From Sympetrum striolatum (lineage: Eukaryota > Arthropoda > Insecta > Odonata > Libellulidae): a stretch of 64,000 nucleotides of DNA. The stretch is taken from positions 31,463,849 through 31,527,848 of the forward strand of contig OX388345.1 in NCBI GenBank assembly GCA_947579665.1. Reading direction: 5' to 3'. A program made the position numbers and the translations under genes. Numbering within the stretch: position 1 is the first letter of the stretch; the number at the start of each line of letters is the position of its first letter. The notes below the pieces were generated by a model. It was given only the letters and a program-made list of their open reading frames with translations, was not told the DNA's origin and made no database searches. This document shows positions 39,001 through 51,000 of the stretch, in pieces.

Positions 39001-42000
39001 GTTTCTACTTTGAGATAGGTTTGTCTTCTTTGAGTTACTTGATTGATTTGCCAGTGTAGCTAAAAAGGCCCATTATATCCTCAAATACATAATGTTTCAG
39101 TTGATTCACTGGGATTTTTCAATATTTTATTTACTGATTGTTGTCTCTAGGTTCTCAAAATATACTATACCATTGAGAAGGCAGGCTAAGGTCAGATGCT
39201 TTCGAGAAAACATTTGGGCACTTGGAATGTCCGTAAATCATCTGCTAAAAGAGAAACGCCAAATACACACTTTGGAAACCATGTTGCCATCTACAGTGAT
39301 AAAAGAGAACCTCCAGTGGTTGTTTTCCCAGCGCCTTAACGTTTCCTTGGGAACCGCTACCTGAGATAGCCCACTCAGTAGTATAGGCTTCGACTCACGC
39401 AGAATATTTCCTCGTGACAGATACACAACCGCGTCCATTGTCCTTCAACACATTAACTTTATATTTGATTTATTTTTTCTATGGTGCGTTCTGTGAAATT
39501 CTTAATATCATCATTAATTTCGCCTTTCTTTGTAGAATAACAATATTTCATCGCTTGTTTTATTTTATTTTGTCTCTTTCTTAATATTTAAATAAATATT
39601 ACTATATTTTCCCTCGAATCCTAATTTAATTTATAGAATAATTAAAATAACCAAGAAAAGGGGGCGTACAAATTAAAGTCTCGGATATTTTTCAATCGAA
39701 AAGCTTTTTCCTTGCCACGTGATTACTTAGTATCTCATAATATATTGGGAATTATTATGAATACAAAGTCTATTACAATACTTGAGTATGGAATAGAATC
39801 TCATAAAATAGTGTGAGGGGATATTTCTGAGAGATGTATTCTTTCTTTTGTTGCCTTGAAGAGTCTTGCCTGCTTTTTCGAATTTTAATGGAAAATACAG
39901 CTGAATTGGGCTAAAATAAATAATACGATTTTGAAATTATTGATTAGAGTTAAATTTAATTTACAAGTAATTGCAATTTAAATGCCATAATAACATTTTT
40001 CGTTGACCTTTTTAATTACGTTTTACCTTTTCCAGTCAATCAAGTACTTCTTCACTCAGTTGCATATTTAGTGAAGAGAATGACGTATGGCATTATATCG
40101 TTTTCCAGATACCCTCCTTAGCTCTACTCATGAATTATTTGAGATATTCTCCTATTTTATACATTATTTTGGGCTGTTAATTATAAACAGGAAAATTAAT
40201 TACAGTATATTTGTATATTTTATAATGTAGATTTAATTCTCTAATGACTCTGTATCCACTTACTTGTCCTCTTTAATGTAAAGCATATCCACCCTTCCCT
40301 GTACAATTCCTTGTTTTAAATACTCATTTCTTAGCTTACCCGTCCGTAGCTTCTTCAATTATTTTCCTCCTCCACATCTCTTACCTTTCTAACTAATGAA
40401 GAGCGCCCTTAAAGTGCAACTCTTGTTTCAATCCAACTCGGCGAACTTCCTCTTGATTTACTTTCATTCCATCTTTCCCAGCTATTATTATGATCATAGC
40501 ATGATAAAATTTTCATAAATATGTATGAAATTTCTGCTTCTTGTGTGGTATTGCATGTAAACACATTTGGGAAAAAGAAACTTGTCTAAATGAAAGAAAG
40601 TTACGCGGAGAATTAAAGGAAATTTGCAGATAAAGGTACATTCATATTATTATCATTAAATTTATAGTATCATATTGATCAAAACGAAACTATAATATTC
40701 ATCCCTCCTCTCGCAAGTATCCAGTTGTAGGATTTGTTCTTTCTCTACATTCCATCCTATTTCTCCAGGTCTCCGTCCCAATTACAACTGTTACCTTCCG
40801 CTATTTTCTTCACCTAATCTCTCGTTGGTTTCTTTTACTCTTAGATCCCTTCAAAGCGCTATCTAATATCATGAAAGGTAATTAAATGTTCTTCATGTAT
40901 TTTTGCTAGCAATAGAAATGGTGTCTTCTCCCCTTGATATTTCTTTCCCTAATACTTCTCATTTTTTTAATATTCTTCCATTCATTTTTAATCGACCCGA
41001 TCCTAGAAATCGTCTTTATAACGATATCTACTCTTCATTTGTGTATTAAAACTCAGAGTTTGAAGAATAAGACTTACAAAGTAGTGGAAGGAAGAATATA
41101 TACGTATGTTTAAATATGGATTGTTACAAATACACATGAAGGAAATAATAATATTAATAATGAATTTATTACGGGTATCAAACCCATTTACATGATCAAT
41201 ATAAATATACACATAGAATAAAGAAAAACATTCAAGTAAATTCAAATATATCAGTAACAAAGAAAAGAGTATAAAGCAATGTAAAGGAAAAAATGTATAC
41301 CAAGATCATATTTGCAAAAAATAAGTCAATGTACATCTTTAATCTTAATCACAACCTAAAGATAATTTACGAGTACATACATACTTACACATAATATATA
41401 TTTAAGTTTATACATATACAATACAATCTTGCAGTAATAACATATTCATATACACATTCAGGTAGTTAAAACAGGCAATAAGTACAAGTAAAATTAAGTA
41501 CATCAATAATAAAGAAATTTACAAGGGGAAAAAAAATTCTAAAAGTAGAAGAGTATAAAAATAAAATCAATTCCATCGCAATCTTCTTCTTAAAGTTTCT
41601 ATGTTAATGTGAAATAAATCAATTTCATCACTAAGCTCATTTAAACTCCTCGTAATTTGTAAAATTGGTGAGTAGAAGGTGTAGTTTCTTTGAGTGTGTT
41701 TTATGATGAATGTAAGGTTATTTCTTGTGTTTTTTTGTGAAACTCTGAAGCTATGCATGTTAGTGATATCATTTGAGTCAAATAATAATAATTGGTTAAT
41801 AAAATAAAAATAATTGGTTAATGTAAGCTGTTTCATATCTCAGTCTCAACTTCTTTCATGTTTACTTTTCTATGAGCTTCCAAATCGTAGAAACTTACCT
41901 TAAAGACATAGAAAACGTAACCAATTGGTAAATATTCTAGTAAGTAAGGGAACCTAAATTTTTAAAATTATACAAATGAGAATCCTAGAACAACATATGT

Positions 42001-45000
42001 TATATGTGATGCTAAAAATATTGAAGACATCAGAAAAAGTCGAACCTGGAGATAACTCTTGTGAGCGAAACTAATCACGTGGTTGTGACACTTTCACCCT
42101 CCTAAACCTCAGTAAGGGAGGAAGGTGGAAACCTCTATAAGAGAAAGTAATTTTTCATCGCTACAAGCTGCTCCTTACCTTTACATAACCGAGGGTGTCA
42201 TCTAGAAAATACAAGTCATCGTGCGTGTTTTGACAGGTCACTCGTAGACATTTTGCTCGGATGAAAGGGGTCAGGCTTGCTTTTGTATGCAAAGACAAAT
42301 TACTTTTTGGTATCGATTGCTGAGGGTGGTGTGTTATGTCCTCGGTATGTCTAAACTAAAAATTAAGGTTGTTTTTATTCGGTGATAAAATTGAACTGTT
42401 AGGGCGTTCGAGGTTGGAAAGAGGTTGAGTGAGTTTGGCTATTTTCCACCTCTTATAAGATCATAGAAGACGAAAATTCCACAAAGCCTCAGGGTTTTGA
42501 GGGCCACGGAATTAGTAAGAGCTGCTGACTTTCCTATCGTTCAATGGTGCCTTGTGAAATGGATTAAATAAACCTTCGATAAAAATATTCCACAAATATA
42601 GAAACTTGATTGGTAAGAAAGTATCTTTCTATAAGTGAGAAAACATTGTTGATACGATGAAGTTTCTTTTATCTAAGCTAAGCTTGACTATACGAATATA
42701 TATGTGTTCTACCCGATTGGAAACGTTACAAAATTTCAATCTAAATGTGTTATACAGCCTCATTTTAAATGAATATCTTTGGAATTATGGTAAATAATTC
42801 TTTTTGAGAATTATTAATGGAGGTACTCTCTTCTTCGGGGAAATAATTATTATTTGCATTATTATAAAAACTAAATAGTGCAAAAAGGAAAGGAAAAAAA
42901 GAAGATTTTTTTCTCAAAGCTTTGCTATTAAAAGCAACAGTTGTCAGCTATTTCTCCGATTTTAAATTGCTTACATGTCAGTGATTTTGACTTTTTCACC
43001 GCCTACTTTTCGTCTCTATCTTTCTTGAACTTTTCTTAGACTTCTTATCCGATTTTCCTTCCTGTAATTCCCGTCACTTCACTCCATTCGGACACTCTCT
43101 TTCACTTTCCGGGAATCCTTTTTCTCGACCATTCTCAGTGGATTACAGAGCGAGCAACGTCGGCCCACGATCATGAAAGGAGTTGAAAGCGCTTTCAGCC
43201 TTCGGGATATGCAGCGATTCCTCAAGGGGAGTAGAATAAAGGGAATCTGTCCGTGCTTTTTTTACGGAACCTTTCATTCAGCTTGTCGAAAGGCTGGGAG
43301 ATTTTCTCTCCGCACCGAAACGAATTTCTCTGTATACATTGAGTGAACTGGTTACTTAAGCTTTCTTTTCTTCCCGACTTTTAAGATGTTTCGGAAAAAA
43401 ATAAGTTTATTTCCTAAGTAGCTTAGCATTGAAATACGCCAACCAACGTAATCGTATTCAACCGTGCTAATGCATGAATTACAACGAAAGAATGTTCGCA
43501 TGGTTTGGCATATGTTTGCGAGTGTTAAAAAGTATTTTAAATATATTTGCAACTTCGAATCCGTATATAAGTTGTATGAATATGTAAGCAAAACGAAATC
43601 TAGTGTATAATCAGGTTTGTGTAAAAGGTGAAAGTGCGAAATTATTATCTCATATTACAGTCATTTTTACTTTAAATATCTTTAGGTATGGCATCAATGT
43701 TTATTCGTTATAAAATCTGATATTGTTATCAGATGAGCGTGATGCGGTAATTGATGATATCGAAAATGCAGTTAGTATTTAATTTTAATTGATAATTATC
43801 AATTAAAATTAAATTATATTTATTCCATAAATAATTGATAATCATTCTTTCCGATCCAAAGAATTTTCATCTGAAAACTACTATCATTTTTACACCACTC
43901 ATTGACTTCTACACTTAATTTTAGCTCTTTTCTTTTAGTTAGTAAATACATTGTCATCAATGAATTAAGGAAAGAAATTTTGGAACACGGCTTTTAATGA
44001 ATTAGAGGTTTAAAATCTCATAAAGCCGTTTATATCGGCGTTCCTTTCTTGCTTTCTCCAACTACCGGGAAGTAAGAGGAGGAACGCCAATATAGACGGC
44101 TTTTGGAGATTTTAACCTCTAATAAATCAATGAATTAGCTAGGCAGTCTTTAATGAATTACTTCGACTTGCTATTCCTATTGAAACTTACGTAAGGTGAG
44201 ATTGTCTCTTAAATTAACTTTCTGCTATCGGATTTGATCAACTCGCTATCCAAAAAGTTTGCCAATTATCCTTCATTAAGTTTTCTGTTCGTGTAATAGC
44301 TATAGTTATGCCAGTCTTTTACCAAGCTTCTAGGCTAAGCGAGTAGGTAAATAATGAACCGTCACTTAGATCTCAACTTCTTCTCTTCACCAATCTCACG
44401 TATTAATAAACTATTTTGTAGCTCACATTTTTTTGGAAACGCTTTTTGTACTATTTGTGGGTATACTCCTCAAATTCCTGCTTTATAGTACAGAAAGAGT
44501 AAATATTTTGATAAATTGGAAATATTTAGTAGGATGGAATTATCTGTAATTAATCCCAAAAAATTATTTTATCAATACATATCAATTAAATTGTTATTTT
44601 TAAAGATAAAGTAATATCCCTCTCGTTTTATAATATCATCATATTCATTTCTAAAAAAAAATTTTTTCTGATCCTCTTGGGCTTCCTACCTAGGCATGCC
44701 TTCTTTTAACTTATGAGATTACACGCCTTGTGTGCCGGACGAATAACTGACTTGGTGAAATCCATTTATTCTATCAGTAAAAATTAATAAGATCTGTCAG
44801 ACTTATATTAAAGGGGAAAAGTTTGTATGTGCTTTCAATTGTAGATGGAGCATTACGAGAAACATATAAGTGTTCAGTTAGAGTTAACCGAATTGGTTAG
44901 GAAAGTAATTAGATTTTAGGTTAGATTTTTCATAGACAATATAAATTGAATTTCCCATTACGTGCATGTATCTTCTTCACTTATCCCTTGCAACTCTTTT

Positions 45001-48000
45001 AATGTAAACAGAGCCAAGTACGGAGGTGGTCACAGCTTTCCTACGCTCCCATCCGGAATATCTGGAGAAGTATTTAATGGAAGAAGTGGAACTTGAGACA
45101 CTGGAGCGATGGATGATCCGAAGGACGCAAAGAGCGAAGGCAAGGGGAGGTGGAGACTCAACTACCGGCGGTAAGTGGAACTATTTCCAAGAAAACTAAT
45201 GTGCAATGCCCTTTGTTTTAGTTATCTCTGAACCAAAATTGTTCAACTCTTAAGAATATTTTTTTCAATTTTCATTTTTATCAAATGTCACCCCCTAATT
45301 CAGATAAATAATCTTTCCAAAAAATCATTTTCTGTATACATTTTTACTCAGGATTCTCAATTTTCAATGAGCAGTTCGTCACTAAATGAACAATTTGCAA
45401 AATTGAATACTATTTCAAATACTCATTAATCATGACTCCCATTTCATTTTCATTTATTTTAATCCTGCGCATAGCGTATTTAAATAGCATTGGAAATATA
45501 ATTCTCATTTAGTTTTCAAATTCGATTTCAAATTTTTAACGGTATTATGCCTCATGTGTGACTGAATAATTGCACTGATCAAGGTCTCTCCTTATGGACT
45601 GACAAGAAATGTGTCATTCATAGAGTCATTGTGGTTCACTTGCGTGGACATGTTCCGCTTATAGTATTCTGGCTCAGTGAGGCAAGCAAGAGCAAATTAT
45701 GCAGAATGAAGGAGATATTTGGTACTTTTTCCACAAAAATATTATATAAATATATTTTTGTGGAAAAAGTACCAAATATCTCCTTCATTCTGCATGATGG
45801 ATTTCCACCATATCTCGCCCGATTCTGTGAATTTTATTATAAGAGCAAATTACCTCACTCCTCATTCTGCCAAGTTAACCTCATTCCTCTCTACAAGCTC
45901 TTAGTAGCTCATGTCAGAGGGGATGAGGCACCAACCGGCCTTCGGGTTGAATAATTTACAGACATCAAACTCCAAAAAGACATTCTGAAGCAATATCGTA
46001 TCCAAAATACGATTCGCCCCTTAAAATTGTAATCTTATACAACCCGCGCGACTTACATGTATCACTGGAATCCTACATTCTGAGCCAGGCCATCGAAATG
46101 CGCTGCATGACCTTCTCGCAGTTGCTTCCGGCATCAACCTATATGAAAGCTTCTGTTGTTTACTGCATCCTACAACATTCCACATTTCATAATCCTTCAA
46201 ATATTTATCCCTTTTCTATCAAAACGTACTTATTTTGGCTCGAAACAGAGAATGCTTGCATTAAAAATAATTGCTAATCTTTGTTAATACTTAGGCGTAT
46301 TTTTGGAAGAGGAAAAGAGGTAAATCTAAGTCTTCTTTCAATTTTTATGCAACAGTTTTGTTCCGTTCTGATTAACACGTTGTAATTCCACTTTGGGCAA
46401 TTTCCTTGAATTCCATTAACACAAGTATTAATTGAACATTTTCGGACTAAAATTACCCTTAACTTATATCCTTTATGTGTATTCTCAAAAACATTCTTCT
46501 TAACCTCAAGACGGCTTCTTAATACGCTACTGGTTGTAGTTAACCCTTAGTCGCGTCAAAGAATGTAGCGTAATTATTCGCGTGGGATTGATATGGCCCC
46601 AAAATTCTCTGAATTTTTTAGACCCCTTTCAATAGAAAATCAATAAATTTAATTTATCATAGTTCATAAATAATAATTTTTAAAAAATATGGCTTTCTAA
46701 CGTATTCTCATTTTTCATTAACTATTAATTAAATAAAATGTTTAAATATTTACCGAAATTCCAGTGACACAAGAGATATTTTTCCTATTAAAAATTAGCG
46801 ATGGAGTTTCAAACTTTCTGAACATGTAGAAGATGGTTTATTACTTTAATTTCATTTAGCAAAGTTACACTATGTTTTGAATGCCGTCTGTAGGAAAATG
46901 ATGGAAATTGGTTCTCCCCTTTCGGGAAAACCGTCAAAATATAGGGCGGAAATAAATGTTCGAATTTTTTTATGATATGACTTTCAGTTTATTGGTTTTT
47001 ATGACAGATCGACTATTTACAATTTCAAAATAGGAAAATTAATCCTTATCAGTGATACCAACCTATGAAAGTGTTATTTTTTTACAAATCTTTCTGCAGC
47101 TATCCTTCTGCTCTCAAAATCAAAATCTTTTCCTTTCTTCAATCTTTGGAGTGCTCATACACATTTAAGATTAATTTTGCACCCCACTGCTTTTCACGAC
47201 GTTTCATTTCAAAATGTGGAAAATCTTAATGCACCCGAGCATAGTCATGTAATACATTTCCCAATCTGAATGATTTACAGTACGTTTTGGTTCATCCCAG
47301 GAGCTCTCCATTAATTCTATTTCTCGTATCCTCATTCAATTTACTGGGATATTTTATTCACACTCGCCTTCATTGGTGTTAAAAGGTAGTTACTATTCCA
47401 GCTACTTTAATATTTCTCTTTTCTTTTAAATTTGCAGGCAAAATTGGAAGAAAGACCAGCCTCTCACGTTGGAAGGTGAGTTAAACATACAAAACCACTC
47501 ATGAATCATAATTGGGTTACTAATTTCATTCGTTAGCTGTGTCGTCTCAGTAAATCACATTTAGCCAGGTAGTTCCATTCTGGATTTAACTCATATTGAG
47601 AGCATATAATTGGAATATGTATACATATAGACTCAATACGGTATATTTTGAAAGCTTTAAACGTTGATGTGAAATTTCTGAAAACTGTTGCCTAGTTGCC
47701 TAATTCTTTATTTGGACTCAGTAACCGAAATGTTCGCGCTAATCAAGATTTTCCCTCGTCAAGCCACTTATGCAGATGTTAGAGTCACGCCCGCTCTGGA
47801 AGATAAATGGCATTTAATTAAGGAGGCAATTAAATATTCTTTCTGCGCATCAAATGAAGCAGATTTGGTTCTCAAGAAGCGAAACTTTTTTGCTCGATGT
47901 CTTTCAGCATTTCGAACGACTAAAATATACGTATCTTTTGATCTCTGTTTGGGGACCTAAAGGATTTAATTAAGAACAGGAAATACGCAAGCGATTCTTT

Positions 48001-51000
48001 TCGCGACGCTAAGTTTGAATTATTGCTAATGGATTCGGATGGCCGAGTTTATCGAATCTCATTTAAAACGAACTGCACGCCATGAGTTGCATTCAAATAG
48101 CAGTTTTTAATTACAAAAATTCTCCCATCAATTAAAATTCTTATTATATATTTTCTTAAGAAATTTTACTGTTTCTGTATCATAGAATTAATCTGAGATA
48201 TGATAATTAATTTGAATAAATTTCAGATTTCCATTTACTTGCATCAACCAGATCTTTATCGTTCATTTATTATTGTTTGAAGAAATATGGGCTTTTGCAA
48301 TATAAAATGTGTCGCATTCGATGATACTATCCATAAACCTCATCAAGTTATTTTATTCATGTAATGTTTCAATAGAAAAATTTAATAGTTAAAGTAGTAT
48401 AAGCCTGTATGTTTAGCCAATTCAAAAATATGTAATTTTCCTGACAGAATTTTAAGAATCGATTTAGGAGAGCTAGAAAAAATATCATGAAAATTACCAT
48501 AATTTTCATATATCGTCAAGTTGAGCTATTGATGTGAAAATAATTAATATGACTACGTTTCATTATAAATTAAATTCACTTAGTGCTGTCTTCCTGTTGG
48601 CATTAAAGTTCGTACTGAATCATTTATCCTTCCCTCGTTCTATTTTTATCCTTGAAAGGACTTGATAGCTATAGCCGTGTTTAAATCACAACATGCAAAT
48701 TGTGACGTAAGATTGATCTCTTTCGCTTCTGCTATTTATCTTTCTAACTCCTATAGCAAGCGTGTCCTCTTGCTGTGTTGACGTTTACAAAATCAACGAA
48801 TCGGAAAATTCTTAACTAAATTCCCTCTAACATTCGCGGATTGAGTAGCGCTGGTAATGAATGGAAATGCAAGTTGTTTAATGTTTCAGTAGATAAATTT
48901 CATTTCCATCTCTAGCATAATAAGCGCTGATTTAATCGTATATAGTCACATGTATGTCATTTATTCCCTTAAACTCCTTCTTAGTCTCAGTCAACTTTGC
49001 AGTACTTTTAATGATCCTGAGAGCTTTTGACTTTTCTTTAATTTTACTAGCATGCCATTATACAACTACGTTCAACAACTTATATTTTCCCGTAAATGTA
49101 AAATTCTGATGGTAGATAGGTAGGAGATAAACCTACCATCTATCTACCTCTGTATTGTGGTGGTGTGGCGCTATCCACTATAAGAATTTTACATTTCTCC
49201 TTCTCAGCGTTTCCGCTGAAAATACAAGTTCGGGAACTTTTTGAACGTAGTAGTATTTAAGAGTAAAGAATAGTCGCAGTCGCAGCTAATACTTTTCTAA
49301 CCAAAAACAGTTCTGCGTGCATGCGGACAAGCGGCAGATGCTCCAGGAGCTCACGCAGTCCCTCCACCACGAGAGGCCCAACAAAGCGCACGTCCTCTGG
49401 GAGCTCGCCTCTTGCATTTCGTCCGCCGTCGGCGCCGACGGTTTCCGTCTGCACATGCCGGAGAAGTCGGACCCCATGTCTCCCCCTCTCAAGCCCACCT
49501 CCGAAGACACCCCAGCGGCCAAGGCGTTGCCCCCGGGCCAGAAGGACTTCCTATCAGGGGACACGTGCGCAGAAGGTGGGGATGACATCATTAGCAGCGA
49601 GGATGTCGTGAGGTGAGCATGTATATAGCAACGGACCATGTCATAACACTAGAGGTACAGTGGGGTATGAAGATGGTGTATAATATCACAAGTGTCCTAA
49701 GGTCATCATCGCCATCATCTGGTATTCTGCCGAGTGGCAGGTTTCATCCACTGTTGGTATCTCCAACCGTCTCCATCCTCTCCACCGTCGCCTTTTACTC
49801 GGTTTCTTCATATCCTCCACTCCTTATATCTCTATCATTTTCAGCCTTCTTCTTCCTCTTTTCTTTTACCCTTCTATTGATCCTTCCAATTCTGTAGTTA
49901 TTATTCTCAGTATATGTCCTATCCATTTTTCCTTTCTCCTCCAGGTGGTGTTTAGGAGTTCTCTCTCCTCTCTAATTGTCATCAATACATTTTCATTCCC
50001 TACTTTGTCTCTCAAACGTATCTTCTCTTTTTCTTCCATGTCATATATCGAATACCTCAATCTTAGTCGTAAGGTCTAACTCTAAAAATGTAAACAAATA
50101 GTTAACTCGGCATTGCTGTGGCGAAGCCTTTTACAATTTAAAAAACTTCAATTTTTTCTGAAAAATCTGATTGTTTATCCTAATTACTGTTGAATCGTAC
50201 AGCTGAGATATAAGGACAGATTTCACGTTAACACCCAACTACATACGCACACATATCTCTGCGTCGAGTATAACAATCTTAACACACCAAAGAGACAAAA
50301 ATTCTTATTTCTTAGAACTTTTTGAATTTTTATCGAGTATGTGTTAATTTTTATCGAGTATATGTTCATTGTTATCGAGTATATGTTCATTTTTTATCGA
50401 GTATATATATATATGATTATTGAGATTCTTTAATGTACAATTTATGGATTTGTTAATAGATAGGCCCATATGAAAGTTTACGTTTTTCATCTCAATTATG
50501 TGAATGTATAGCGTTATCTTTGCCTTATTTTAAAAATTATAAAAGACGAGTTTTTCTGTGCATTATACACACCCTTTTAACCACCATCTGTTGGCTGGCT
50601 GAATACCAATGAAGGATATCTAACTCATAATCAGCGATTTTGCTGCGACGCTCTTTTGGCGACCACGCCACTTCCACACCAGTGCCTAATTATCGACTCG
50701 CTTTTGATCTTTGGACTTGCGGTTTGCGTAATGATAAAGAAGGCACACGTTGGAGGAAAGAGGGACTTTGATCAAAAGCTGTTTTTAGTGGAAATTCGCG
50801 GAAAATTTTTCAGCTCATATGCAAACACGTCACAGGGCCGATACCGAGCATCAGATGTTGTCCTGAATGGAAAGAGAGGAAGGCGAAGAGAGTTGACGAG
50901 TTCAAATTGAATCAATAACCAAAGGAACAAATGGGATTTAGATGCGTCACTGATTTATTCCTATTGCGTGAAGATCTTAGGTCATTGGCTAAAGTCATTG

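Larger units (their letters stand above)
33023..45013 (+). other. PDE10A: Intron 1 of the PDE10A-like gene (12 kb)
   Basis: Contains a local duplication (33.9-34.3 kb), two LINE 3' ends (36.9 and 41.1-41.9 kb), a tetranucleotide-like repeat (38.7 kb), a 38-bp palindrome (43.8 kb) and a fold-back element (44.0 kb), listed separately. The remainder (for example 34270-36885, 36989-38732, 38830-41142, 41861-43776) shows nothing I recognise. Alternative 5' exons could hide here. Confidence 0.75.

Noticed and set aside
39092..39438. Overlapping ORFs on both strands
   Set aside because: No recognisable protein family and no element termini; left as intronic noise.
45631..45954. 107-codon ORF crossing the hairpin
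   Set aside because: The protein would be encoded by both arms of a palindrome; the open frame follows from the hairpin sequence and shows no homology or splice context.
49257..49639. Antisense and alternative-frame ORFs over exon 4
   Set aside because: Shadows of the GC-rich coding exon; the + strand frame is fixed by GAF motifs and matching splice phases.
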